Assembly: GCA_964399475.1 (NCBI GenBank)
Contig: CAYNRB010000157.1
Span: 1-7,681 of the forward strand
Reading direction: 5' to 3'
DNA from: QPIN01 sp964399475
GTDB lineage: Bacteria > Pseudomonadota > Gammaproteobacteria > Methylococcales > Methylomonadaceae
Length of the DNA stretch: 7,681 bases
How positions within the stretch are numbered: position 1 is the stretch's first letter; the number at the start of each line of letters is the position of its first letter. The notes beneath the pieces were generated by a model. It ran no database searches. It saw only the letters and a program-made list of their open reading frames with translations, and was not told the DNA's origin. A program made the translations under genes and the position numbers. Shown one piece after another: positions 1 to 7,264 of this stretch.

Positions 1-63
1 ATTAGTTTTATGGGGCATCCTGAACTTGGTCAAAAAATAATTGATGCGCTGGTAGGGGAATAA
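1..63 (+). CDS. 3' end of an unidentified protein-coding gene
   Basis: Frame 1 is open from the window edge and ends at TAA (61-63). It gives a 20-residue C-terminus containing FMGHPELGQKIIDALVGE. The mixture of charged and aliphatic residues looks like an amphipathic C-terminal helix (GQKIIDALVGE), so it resembles the end of a real soluble protein rather than noise. The rest of the gene lies outside the window. No domain or catalytic motif is visible and I do not recognise the family. A 20-codon open stretch alone could also arise by chance. The next gene on this strand is 2.5 kb away, so any operon would extend to the left of the window. Confidence 0.35.
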   Translation: MSFMGHPELGQKIIDALVGE

Positions 64-283
64 CCCGCTCAAGCTAACCAAGCATTAGTTTTAACTTAGA
101 CATGGTTCAATAAGTAATTATATAATCAAGCCTTGAGCGTTACTTTTGATTCTATATTATATCTGCCAAGCATAAGAAAACTTCATAAAAACTGAGCGCT
201 TATCTTTTTCAATATGTGCCATTTTCTCATTTTGGAAATCATTATCTGAATAGCCTGCAAAGAATAACGTTTGTGGGTTTACT
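64..283. other. AT-rich intergenic stretch without a recognisable gene
   Basis: No reading frame here has convincing protein character. An 8-bp inverted pair (CGCTCAAG at 66-73, CTTGAGCG at 132-139) is separated by 58 bases. That loop is too long for an intrinsic terminator and the arms do not extend clearly. A 66-codon plus-strand frame beginning at 216 has no ribosome binding site and no family resemblance, and it overlaps the more protein-like opposite-strand frame at 284-463. Confidence 0.4.
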
Positions 284-482
284 TTATAGGGATATAAAAG
301 CTGAGTTATTTATTTCAGGTATACATATTGCATCCTGCACATCTAAATCATCAATCCATAAACACCATCTTTTGGCATATTTCCAAGAATTATTGGAGGT
401 AATACCGAAAGAGTAGCTCTTCTTTTTAATACAACACCTTTCCCGCCTGGAGTTAAATAAGGGCTAATTGACTTAGAAATGG
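284..482 (-). pseudogene. Possible decayed gene fragment with a frame change, next to palindrome PAL-A
   Basis: On the minus strand two overlapping frames together read like one broken protein. The upstream frame (about 482 down to 420) gives PISKSISPYLTPGGKGVVLK. The adjacent frame (463 down to 287, stop at 284-286) continues with SYSFGITSNNSWKYAKRWCL and then WIDDLDVQDAICIPE. One frameshift near 415-430 would join them into about 65 residues. The arrangement (Ser/Lys-rich start, a SxSFG strand, then an aromatic and basic helix ending in a Trp) faintly recalls small AP2-type DNA-binding domains of bacteria. That resemblance is from memory and weak. No start codon is seen: the upstream side runs into PAL-A at 483, so the gene may have been truncated there. 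It could equally be a chance open stretch in AT-rich DNA. Confidence 0.25.
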
Positions 483-605
483 GCACGAAATAACCTGGGC
501 AACTGGCGTAGGATTTTTGTTCGTCTTTAAGGCGCAGCGTAGGGCGCATAGCAATCCGCTGAAGACGGACAAAAAGACAAGCCAGTTGTCGAAGTTATTT
601 TGTGC
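483..605. repeat. PAL-A: 123-bp imperfect palindrome with a partial shared core at its centre
   Basis: The left arm (from GCAC at 483) and the reverse complement of the right arm (ending GTGC at 605) align over about 50 bases. They share GCAC, AAATAAC, CAACTGGC, TTTTTGT and CGTCTT with scattered mismatches and a small indel. The unpaired centre is about 24 bases (534-557). It contains GGGCGCATAGC (542-552), the reverse complement of GCTATGCGCCC, which also lies at the centre of MITE-2 and PAL-B. The element ends 33 bases beyond the yheS stop, so transcription of yheS would run through it. No matching TIR of the MITE type is present. A T-run sits on the 5' side of the stem, so it is not a classical intrinsic terminator. 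Confidence 0.75.
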
Positions 606-638
606 AGGTTCCTTAGCTATTGCTAGTAAAAAAAATAT

Positions 639-2540
639 TTAACTGGCAATATTTTCCTGTTCTAATTGCTCTTCAAGTTCCATCCATTCCATCTCAGCTT
701 GTTCTAGTGCATGATCAATTTCAACTTTCTGTGCCAATATTTCTTTTAAGTGATGTTTTTCTGAGGCACTATAAATATCTGGATCAGCCAGTTTCTGTTC
801 TAATTCTTTTTGTTGAGAATGATATTTTTCTACCGCTAATTCAGATTTTTTTAATTTATTCAGTAAAGGTTTTAGGCGTTTTCGACGATCTGCATCTTGT
901 TTTCGCTGTTCTTTACGAGAGTTAAGATTATTGTCCTCTGCTGAGTTCTGGGGTAATTCTGTGAGAATTTTTTTCTGCTCAGATAACCAGGATCTATAAT
1001 CATCCAAATCACCATCAAAAGGTTTAACCTGACCATCAGCAACCAGTAATAACTGATCAGTCACTGAGCGTAATAAATGGCGGTCATGTGATACAATAAC
1101 AATAGCCCCCTCATATTCCTGTAATGCCATGCTTAGCGCATGTCGCATTTCTAGATCAAGGTGGTTGGTGGGTTCGTCCAATAGTAATAAATTTGGGTTT
1201 TGGTAGACTAGTAATGCCAGTACTAAACGGGCTTTTTCTCCGCCTGAAAAAGGTTTGACCATTTCAGAAATCTTATCTCCGCGAAAATCAAAACCACCTA
1301 AAAAATGTCGTAAATCTCTTTCAGTTGCTTGTTTATCTAATTGTTGCAAATGCCATAATGGACTTTCATCTAAACGTAACTGTTCTAATTGATGCTGAGC
1401 AAAATAGCCTATATTCAAGGCATCTGCAGTATTTACTTTCCCAGTTAATGGTTGCATTTCAGAGGCTAAAATCTTTATCAAACTCGATTTACCAGCACCA
1501 TTTGGCCCCAGTAATCCAATTCTATCGCCTGGAGAAATGGATAATGTTGCCTGTTTTATAACTATTTTGTCAGCATAACCAATATCTGCCTCTTCAATTT
1601 TTAGCAAAGGGTTAGGCATTTTCTCCGGTGCAGGAAAGCTGAAATTGAAGGGAGAATCAATATGTGCTGATGAAATTAATTCCATCCGTTCTAAAGCCTT
1701 TACTCGGCTTTGTGCTTGTTTGGCTTTAGTGGCTTTAGCTTTAAAGCGGGTAATAAAACTTTGTATATGCTCAATTTCCTTTTGCTGTTTAATGTAGGCA
1801 GTCTGTTGTTGTGCCAGTTTTTCAGCGCGCATTTTTTCGAATGCCGAATAATTCCCCGTATAAATTTCGGCCTTTTTTTGTTCTATATGAATAATGTGGT
1901 CAGTAATACTATCCAGAAAATCTCTGTCATGAGAAATTAATAACAAGGTTCCAGGATATTTACACAACCAGTCTTGCAGCCAAATAACCGCATCCAGATC
2001 TAGGTGATTAGTGGGCTCGTCAAGTAATAAGAGATCAGATCGGCACATTAGGGCTTGCGCTAAATTTAAGCGCATTCGCCAGCCACCGGAAAATGAATTA
2101 ACCGGATTTTGTTCTAAATCGGTAGTAAAACCCAGTCCATTTAGCAGTCTTGAAGCGCGTGCCTGAGCGGTATACCCACCTATATGTTCTAAAGAACTGT
2201 GTAACTCAGCAAGTTGCAAACCTTGATTATTCTGTTCTGCAATTTCTAATTTTTGTTGTAATTGGCGTAATTCTTTGTCACCGTCTATCACATAATCAAT
2301 TGCAGTACAGCTAACAGCAGGCGTTTCTTGGGCAACATGCGCAATTTCCAATCCAGGTGGCATAGTAAAATCACCTTCATCAACCTGTAATTGATTTAAT
2401 AACATGGCAAATAAACTGGATTTACCGGTTCCATTGGCGCCGGTTAATCCGGCTTTTTGGCCTTTATGAATAGTAAATGAGGATTCGCTAAAAAGAACCC
2501 GAACGCCTCGGCGTAATGATATATTTTTAAAGTTCAGCAT
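639..2540 (-). CDS. yheS: ABC-F family ATPase, YheS type (ribosome-associated)
   Basis: This 633-residue protein has two ABC ATPase cassettes and no membrane domain. In cassette 1 the Walker A is GANGTGKSS (34-42), the signature SFSGGWRMRL (149-158), the Walker B LLLLDEPTNHLD (170-181) and the H-loop SHDRDF (203-208). In cassette 2 these are GPNGAGKSS (345-353), FSGGEKARL (431-439), LLLLDEPTNHLD (451-462) and SHDRHLL (484-490). The basic linker at about 236-290 (FKAKATKAKQAQSRVKALER) is the ABC-F P-site-tRNA interaction region. The Glu/Lys-rich tail, about 535-630, is a probable coiled coil. Length and sequence closely match E. coli YheS (637 aa), from the N-terminal RRGVRVL onward, which supports this start. 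Both Walker B glutamates are present, so it should be catalytically intact. ABC-F proteins act on the ribosome in the cytoplasm, where they relieve stalled or defective translation states; the exact YheS substrate is less settled. No clear Shine-Dalgarno precedes the ATG. The start is only 24 bases from the divergent gene at 2565. Confidence 0.95.
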   Translation of the reverse strand: MLNFKNISLRRGVRVLFSESSFTIHKGQKAGLTGANGTGKSSLFAMLLNQLQVDEGDFTMPPGLEIAHVAQETPAVSCTAIDYVIDGDKELRQLQQKLEIAEQNNQGLQLAELHSSLEHIGGYTAQARASRLLNGLGFTTDLEQNPVNSFSGGWRMRLNLAQALMCRSDLLLLDEPTNHLDLDAVIWLQDWLCKYPGTLLLISHDRDFLDSITDHIIHIEQKKAEIYTGNYSAFEKMRAEKLAQQQTAYIKQQKEIEHIQSFITRFKAKATKAKQAQSRVKALERMELISSAHIDSPFNFSFPAPEKMPNPLLKIEEADIGYADKIVIKQATLSISPGDRIGLLGPNGAGKSSLIKILASEMQPLTGKVNTADALNIGYFAQHQLEQLRLDESPLWHLQQLDKQATERDLRHFLGGFDFRGDKISEMVKPFSGGEKARLVLALLVYQNPNLLLLDEPTNHLDLEMRHALSMALQEYEGAIVIVSHDRHLLRSVTDQLLLVADGQVKPFDGDLDDYRSWLSEQKKILTELPQNSAEDNNLNSRKEQRKQDADRRKRLKPLLNKLKKSELAVEKYHSQQKELEQKLADPDIYSASEKHHLKEILAQKVEIDHALEQAEMEWMELEEQLEQENIAS

Positions 2541-2564
2541 CGAAAATTCAGCTAAAATGTTCCT

Positions 2565-2747
2565 ATGACAAGAAGACTAAAAAAACCACAAAACCCTTTG
2601 TTTAAACCTCAAGACAGGTATTTTGTTAATGACCAGGGCGAATGGTGGTTTTTTACAGTAGATAAAATTGGTGGTCCCTACTTGAATAAAACTTCTTGTG
2701 TTGAAGCCTGTTTTTTCTATATTCAAACACGAGATGATGTATTGTAA
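2565..2747 (+). CDS. Small DUF6316-like protein of unknown function
   Basis: The gene encodes 60 residues. After a basic N-terminus (MTRRLKKPQNP) comes the core RYFVNDQGEWWFFTVDKIGG, followed by PY and a C-terminal helix-like stretch (SCVEACFFYI). The pattern RxF/YF - GEWWF/YF - T - GP(F/Y) - A..FI is that of the short DUF6316 proteins of gammaproteobacteria, recalled from family memory and not searched. No catalytic residues, signal peptide or membrane span are seen. The function of this family is unknown to me. It is divergent from yheS with a 24-base gap. There is no good ribosome binding site. A TAAAAT at 2553-2558 would place a transcription start close to the ATG, so a leaderless or very short-leader mRNA is possible. 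An upstream ATG at 2556 is out of frame. The gene converges on the ycxB-like gene, with 86 bases between stop codons. Confidence 0.7.
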   Translation: MTRRLKKPQNPLFKPQDRYFVNDQGEWWFFTVDKIGGPYLNKTSCVEACFFYIQTRDDVL

Positions 2748-2833
2748 GCGGTCTAATGCGTAGAAAATTTGTACATACACCAAATTGGAGCACCTATTTG
2801 TAACAAATTTCTTAGCGAAATCAGTACTGAAAT

Positions 2834-3355
2834 CTAGCCCAAGCGATCAATCAAGTTTTCTGCTTGTTCAGCAAACTTTTTTAAATCACCTGTTTTTACG
2901 GTTTCAATAGGAATTATAATTGCCACATTAAGATCTACAAATATGTGTACATATTTTTCAAGATAATCGACACGAAGCATTTCTTTCCACGGTGTTTTAT
3001 GTTTTCCACCAGGAGATTTTTCAGCTAGATGATCAGCTTCTATCTTTAGAGTATGCAATCCAAACATGCCTTCTTTTTCTGCTATCGTGTATTTTTCAAG
3101 CATTTGCCTACGCATATCGACTTTCATAGTATAAGGTGAAACGATTGCCCAGCCACCCGCTAATAATGTGATATAGATTGTTGTCATTGTGTTGCCATAA
3201 GACACATAGTAAAACAAGCCAATAAGCATCATGATTGCAGGAACATATATCCGGTTTTTACGGATATTTTTTTGCATTTCAATGTCATTTTTTAGTTGTA
3301 ATTCATTAAAATGAATCAAGTCTTCTTCTCGAAATTCGTATTCTATTTCAAACAT
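2834..3355 (-). CDS. YcxB-like two-TM inner membrane protein
   Basis: This 173-residue protein has a charged N-terminal section (FEIEYEFREEDLIHF, 2-16) followed by two adjacent hydrophobic segments: about 36-53 (YVPAIMMLIGLFYYVSYG) and about 57-75 (TTIYITLLAGGWAIVSPYT). A C-terminal soluble domain of about 95 residues follows. In it, GLHTLKIEADHL (99-110), TPWKEMLRVDYLEKYVHIFV (121-140) and AIIIPIETV (145-153) follow the YcxB-like (PH-like) pattern: a Trp-containing strand, an aromatic strand, then an 'IIPk..F' strand. Basic residues (KKN, RR) border the membrane spans. The molecular function of the family is not established. The start is the ATG at 3355; the leader carries only a weak purine-rich GAAAGAA about 8 bases upstream. 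No neighbour shares its strand closely enough for an operon, since recC on the same strand ends about 690 bases upstream with several repeats between. Confidence 0.75.
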   Translation of the reverse strand: MFEIEYEFREEDLIHFNELQLKNDIEMQKNIRKNRIYVPAIMMLIGLFYYVSYGNTMTTIYITLLAGGWAIVSPYTMKVDMRRQMLEKYTIAEKEGMFGLHTLKIEADHLAEKSPGGKHKTPWKEMLRVDYLEKYVHIFVDLNVAIIIPIETVKTGDLKKFAEQAENLIDRLG

Positions 3356-3428
3356 TTTTTTATTCTTTCAGTTAATATTTATTTAAAAGTGGGGAATAAT
3401 CAGCTAATAATTCAGGAAAATATCTGAG

Positions 3429-3554
3429 TCAGAATCGGGGTGATATTAAATCCTCATCGCCAAAGATATAAAAACCAACAATTAACTCCTTTCCAATCAC
3501 TAAAGGTATTTTGTATCCACTATAAAACCCAGGGCAACCGTCACTAATATTGAA
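3429..3554 (-). pseudogene. Possible ORF fragment without a start codon
   Basis: A minus-strand frame is open for 41 codons between TAA (3555-3557) and TGA (3429-3431). It reads DGCPGFYSGYKIPLVIGKEL and then IVGFYIFGDEDLISPRF. The alternating beta-like composition is more protein-like than most random frames here. There is no ATG and no ribosome binding site, and the upstream side meets the TAGCCTGGATG inverted repeat a few bases away, which could have truncated a gene. I do not recognise a family. A 41-codon open run is not rare in AT-rich DNA, so this is only a candidate. It lies upstream of the ycxB-like start, so it could equally be promoter region. Confidence 0.18.
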
Positions 3555-3561
3555 TTAACGG

Positions 3562-3641
3562 GTAGCCTGGATGTGGCACAGCGAAATCCGGGAGGAATGA
3601 TACGACTGCCCCCGGATTCCGCTACGCTCCATCCAGGCTAC
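3562..3641. repeat. 80-bp inverted repeat of the TAGCCTGGATG type
   Basis: GTAGCCTGGATG (3562-3573) is matched by CATCCAGGCTAC (3630-3641). The pairing continues inward through imperfect (G)CGxAxCGxAATCCGGG-type arms to a short centre of about 17 bases, 3593-3609. Palindromes beginning TAGCCTGGATG and carrying 'aatccggg / cccggatt' recur in intergenic regions of many proteobacteria as I recall. Here the element is GC-richer than its surroundings. The 64-codon plus-strand frame at 3573-3767 starts inside it and is not a gene. Confidence 0.7.
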
Positions 3642-3750
3642 ATTGATGGCATGTCTGAGTGGCTGTCGGTCTCCATTTTCCCCCTAGAATTTATAGCGGA
3701 TAGGTTTTTTCCTATATTTTCAACAGCATTATATCTAATCAAGGGGGCTA
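3642..3750. other. Intergenic remnant sharing a 12-mer with PAL-B
   Basis: There is no gene. GAATTTATAGCG at 3687-3698 is identical to 7290-7301 in the left arm of PAL-B. Both are followed by a G/A/T stretch and a T-run (GGTTTTTT here, GGTTTTTG in PAL-B). The stretch ends at the TA where MITE-1 begins. It may be a decayed half of a PAL-B-like element, but the similarity outside the 12-mer is modest. Confidence 0.3.
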
Positions 3751-3914
3751 TAAGTACCCAAGCATAATTAATTTAACATTTTACTTGTCTTTTTTTTCAT
3801 ATTCAGTGTTGCATAAATAGTTGCGTAGCTCGCTATGCGCCTATTTATGCAACACTGAATATGAAAAAAAATCCTGCATAAAATTTAGTTAAATTAATTA
3901 TACTTGGGTACTTA
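3751..3914. mobile_element. MITE-1: MITE-like palindromic element with TA-flanked terminal inverted repeats
   Basis: The outer ends AGTACCCAAGC (from 3753) and its near-reverse complement GTACT (ending 3912) form terminal inverted repeats continuing into ATAATTAATTTAAC. TA lies directly outside both ends (3751-3752 and 3913-3914), as expected for an element using a TA target like IS630/Tc1-mariner relatives. TA could also simply be part of the TIR. Inside is a perfect 31-bp stem (3790-3820 with 3841-3871) capped by the 20-nt core TTGCGTAGCTCGCTATGCGC (3821-3840). There is no coding capacity, so it must be mobilised in trans if at all. A second copy lies at 7427-7588 in the same orientation. 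As RNA it would fold into one long hairpin. The T-runs lie 5' of the stem, so it is not a standard terminator in either direction. Confidence 0.8.
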
Positions 3915-4045
3915 TGTAATTTAGCTAATAATTGATTGTTCAATGCTTAGTAAATATTATGGGAGAACACTTATACGTACCCGATAAATCTCATTGTCGT
4001 CTCATGAAAGTCCATAACTGTGAGAATACCAAACAAGGGATCTGG

Positions 4046-7000
4046 TTACTTCATGACACTTTCCCAGATAGGCAAAATCAAGTTGACACAAAGCTGTTCA
4101 AATTCGTGATTTAATACCTCAGATAAATCCTCATCAGATTGATATAGTTGCTGTAATGAAGGTTCATAGGCCATTTCTTTTATAAACTGTTCCTCAGCCA
4201 TATTGAGGGCTGGTTTTTTTGAGCGTGTACTTTTTTTAAGTTTTAGTGCCTGTTTAACATATTCAAAACTTGATTCTGTGAAAAAAGTGTTGGGGTGCTG
4301 TTGACCCAGTCTATAAAGTTCGACTAATTTTTCTAAACTATTTGATTGTTCATCACTGGCATTAAATACCAGTGTTTCATCCTTACTGAGTAAATGTGTA
4401 TTAGTTGCCTGTAGCTGATTTAAGATTAGATGTTGTAGCCAAGCCTGCATGAAATCTTTACCTTTTAAATCGGCATAACGATAAAGCAAGCAGCCTTGCT
4501 CATAAATTTGAGATAAATTTCCAATTAAACGAACCTCTCCGATAACTATATCTATTGTAATGTTGGACTTTTTTGGGCCTAAATCTTGTTGTTTAATACG
4601 TTCAACAAATTCATTGATTATTTGTTGCTGCTGACTAAATGCTAATTCTCCCGCAGTCCCAGAAATCCACCGACCTTGTGCTTGCAAGTTTTTTAAAGGA
4701 TAAGGCTGATTATTTAATAACTGATCAATCCATTGTTGATTAATTCCATAGGCTTCTAATTTGTCTAAGGAAAAAGCTTCCCTTTCTTCGGCATCTGCTG
4801 ATAAGCCTGACAAACGTATTCCAAACTGTTGTTGTAAAAAATGTTGCTGTGGATGTCTAAAAAATAAAAATAAATCACTGATATTTATAATTTCTAATTT
4901 TTCGGACTCAAGCTTGCCTTGCCACCATGATTCAGTTTTGAATGATTCGGTTTGCAGTGCAAGTGCTGTTTGATAATCTGTTGCTGAAAAGCTGAAAAGA
5001 TTAGTATCTCCGGTAAAATTCCGATAACTAAATGCTTGCAATGGATGTTTGACGATGGTTTCTTTAAGTTTGTAGTAGTCTTTGAGTACGTCTAGTAATT
5101 CACTAATCACCACAGAAGGAGGGATCTCCTCATTATGTTGAATAGACTGACCGATATAAGTGATAATTAATTGTTTCCTGGCAGAAAGCAAAACTTCTAA
5201 AAACTGATAACGATCATCAGCTCTGCGAGACCGGTCTCCTTGACGAAAATTTTGGCCGATTAGATCAAAGCTTGGGAAACTGTCAATTTTTGGGAATTCA
5301 CCTTCATTTAAACCTAATAATGCAATGACTTTAAAGGGAATTGAACGCATTGGTAACATGGAACAAAAGGTCAATTGTCCACGTAAAAAACCATTGGAGG
5401 ATTTAGATTCTGAGAGCCTGCTTTCCAGCCAAGCAATAACCACATCTAGCGCTACTTCTTCAGTATGCATCTCTGCTACGTTGGTGTCTAAATCTGTGAG
5501 TAACTCAAATAATTGTTGGCGCTGGTTTTGTTCGTTCTGAGTTTGAACCGAGAATAATTGATCGGCAAGCGTATAAAACCGATGACACCAACGACTGAGT
5601 GAACAAGGCTGCTTTAATTTATCACTTGCCTTAAATAACAGTTGGATAAAATCATTTAGCCCCCCTAAGACCAGTGCAGAAGAGCCTTCAATTTCACTAT
5701 ACGGCAAAACATTATCAACAAAATTGTTTTCACTAATCACAGCGTAGCCCATTAATAAACGGTCTAATGCAGCTTGCCAGGTATTTTGATCCAGTTCTGG
5801 GAGTCCCAATTCCTGTTTGTGTGTAGCCGATTTTCCCCAGCGAATATTGGTTTGAGAAACCCAATGTTGAATCAATTCAAGATCTGTTTCAGACAATGCA
5901 AAATTGGAATATACTAGCGGTTGTTCTAATAAATCCATGACACTTTGCCAGCCAAAGCGACTCTGGCTGAGTTTTAAAAAACGGATGAAGATATCAAGTA
6001 AGGTATTATCTTGACGTAAACTTCGATCAGCAATGGCATGTTGAATATCACTAAAAACAGCAGAAATATAGGGGGTGTATTGCTGAATGTCAGGTGCCAT
6101 GACAACAATTTCACGCAATTGTAATTCAGGATCTTGTTCTAAAAAAAATAACAACTGGTTTTTTAAAACTTCCACTTCACGCATTCTTGAATGACATGAA
6201 TGAATGCTGATTGAATGATCGTTTTCTACGCTTTGATTAGCGGCTACTTGATTATTTAAAATATCATTTTGTAACCGTTGCAAGTTGTTTGTTGCTTCCT
6301 GCAATTCAAAACTTTCAGGTTCAATAGTAAAATTAGCCTGTTCCAATAACATTTGCTGAAATTCTCTACCTTGTTGACCTAAAGTAGATAATAATGGATG
6401 ACTTTCCAAAGCTGAATCATTAAGCTGTTTTTTATTGGCTAAATCAGCCCAATAAACTTGTGCTGGATTGAGTAGAAATAAATGAATATCACAATGTCGA
6501 GATAAGGCTTGTAGATAATCTAGAAACAAAGGGGCAAGCGTATTTAAACCAAACACAAAAACTCGCTCAGGCAGTTTGCAGGAAAACTGATTTTCATTTG
6601 CCTGATTGAGTTTGTTAATCACAGCCTGCCACAAAGAACCTCTATGTTTAAAGTTGTTATCCTTAACAATTTTATGCCATAAAATACGTTGCCAACTTTC
6701 GCTATTTGTATTATATAAAAGTTGACCCTGTTGCCATTTGGCCAGCATATCAGGGCGCATCATTTGATATTGATCAAAAGTCTGTGTCAAACGCTGGGCT
6801 AATTGAAAACGTTTTAAATCCTGATTTTCACCACTCACATACTGTACTAGCAGCTTAAAACAATCATCGTCCAGATTTCGTAACAAAAGCTCAAATTTCC
6901 ATAACATTAATTCTCTGTCAAAAATGGCATCGTCAAATTGACTATCAATTTTTTCTGCCAGAGAACTAAAAAATTTACCAGGAAACAAAAATTCATAATT

Positions 7001-7174
7001 ACCCCAGACAGCAAAATAATTAGCTAATTGTTGAGATAACCAACGTTCCATGCCCTGACTTTGAATAAGAAAAGTTTCCTTGCTTAATGGGTTAGACAAG
7101 GGAAGACTTTCAATAACCGAAGTGAGATGGATTAGTAGGTTTTCAGTTTTATTGGAACTGTGCAGGATGAACAT
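4046..7174 (-). CDS. recC: RecBCD exonuclease V subunit gamma (RecC)
   Basis: This 1042-residue protein is slightly shorter than E. coli RecC (1122). RecC is the non-enzymatic scaffold of RecBCD: it splits the duplex and reads Chi during double-strand-break processing in the cytoplasm. Family landmarks appear in the right order. They are FLIQSQGMERWLSQQL (35-50), RVFVFGLNTLAPLFLDYLQAL (204-224) then HLFLLNPAQVYWADL (231-245), HSCHSRMREVEVLKNQLL (325-342), TNIRWG (442-447), SMLPMRSIPFKVIALLGLNE (605-624), and GDRSRRADDRYQFLEVLLSA (646-665) followed by YIGQSIQHNEEIPPSVV. The C-terminal part starts near FFRHPQQHFLQQQFGIRL (771-788). The start is supported by alignment of FILHSSNKTENL to the E. 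coli N-terminus and by GTAGGA about 10 bases upstream. No frameshift is seen. recB and recD, often adjacent in gammaproteobacteria, are absent from both flanks in this window. MITE copies lie on either side of the gene. Confidence 0.96.
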   Translation of the reverse strand: MFILHSSNKTENLLIHLTSVIESLPLSNPLSKETFLIQSQGMERWLSQQLANYFAVWGNYEFLFPGKFFSSLAEKIDSQFDDAIFDRELMLWKFELLLRNLDDDCFKLLVQYVSGENQDLKRFQLAQRLTQTFDQYQMMRPDMLAKWQQGQLLYNTNSESWQRILWHKIVKDNNFKHRGSLWQAVINKLNQANENQFSCKLPERVFVFGLNTLAPLFLDYLQALSRHCDIHLFLLNPAQVYWADLANKKQLNDSALESHPLLSTLGQQGREFQQMLLEQANFTIEPESFELQEATNNLQRLQNDILNNQVAANQSVENDHSISIHSCHSRMREVEVLKNQLLFFLEQDPELQLREIVVMAPDIQQYTPYISAVFSDIQHAIADRSLRQDNTLLDIFIRFLKLSQSRFGWQSVMDLLEQPLVYSNFALSETDLELIQHWVSQTNIRWGKSATHKQELGLPELDQNTWQAALDRLLMGYAVISENNFVDNVLPYSEIEGSSALVLGGLNDFIQLLFKASDKLKQPCSLSRWCHRFYTLADQLFSVQTQNEQNQRQQLFELLTDLDTNVAEMHTEEVALDVVIAWLESRLSESKSSNGFLRGQLTFCSMLPMRSIPFKVIALLGLNEGEFPKIDSFPSFDLIGQNFRQGDRSRRADDRYQFLEVLLSARKQLIITYIGQSIQHNEEIPPSVVISELLDVLKDYYKLKETIVKHPLQAFSYRNFTGDTNLFSFSATDYQTALALQTESFKTESWWQGKLESEKLEIINISDLFLFFRHPQQHFLQQQFGIRLSGLSADAEEREAFSLDKLEAYGINQQWIDQLLNNQPYPLKNLQAQGRWISGTAGELAFSQQQQIINEFVERIKQQDLGPKKSNITIDIVIGEVRLIGNLSQIYEQGCLLYRYADLKGKDFMQAWLQHLILNQLQATNTHLLSKDETLVFNASDEQSNSLEKLVELYRLGQQHPNTFFTESSFEYVKQALKLKKSTRSKKPALNMAEEQFIKEMAYEPSLQQLYQSDEDLSEVLNHEFEQLCVNLILPIWESVMK

Positions 7175-7209
7175 GGATTATTTTTCCTACCGCGATGGAA
7201 GTAATAGTA

Positions 7210-7239
7210 TTTATAACCGTAGTATGAAGTCCAAAGCAA
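7210..7239 (-). promoter_or_regulatory. Tentative recC promoter
   Basis: On the minus strand TTGCTT (7234-7239) and TATAAA (7210-7215) are 18 bases apart. They lie 36-65 bases before the recC ATG, ahead of the GTAGGA ribosome binding site. The -10 is good and the -35 poor. The pair falls in the short non-repetitive gap between the recC start and PAL-B, which is the only place for a promoter outside the repeats. This is pattern matching only. Confidence 0.25.
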
Positions 7240-7264
7240 ATGCTGTCGAGGGGATAGCCTTGCA

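Noticed and set aside
66..139. CGCTCAAG/CTTGAGCG inverted pair as terminator or decayed palindrome
   Set aside because: There are only 8 paired bases around a 58-base loop, with no extension of pairing and no T-tract.
216..416. 66-codon plus-strand reading frame
   Set aside because: It has no ribosome binding site and no family-like composition, and it overlaps a more protein-like frame on the other strand.
2796..2830. Short palindromes (ATTTGTAACAAAT, TCAGTACTGA) between the convergent genes as terminators
   Set aside because: Neither leaves a usable loop, and no T-run follows in either direction.
3573..3767. 64-codon plus-strand reading frame
   Set aside because: It starts within the TAGCCTGGATG inverted repeat and runs into MITE-1, so it is a by-product of repeat sequence.
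3790..3871. MITE-1 hairpin as a bidirectional intrinsic terminator
   Set aside because: The T-run precedes the stem and the A-run follows it on each strand, the opposite of a U-tract terminator. It could still slow transcription, but the sequence does not show that.
3932..4114. 60-codon plus-strand reading frame over the recC 3' end
   Set aside because: It overlaps the end of recC by 69 bases and has no ribosome binding site or recognisable pattern.
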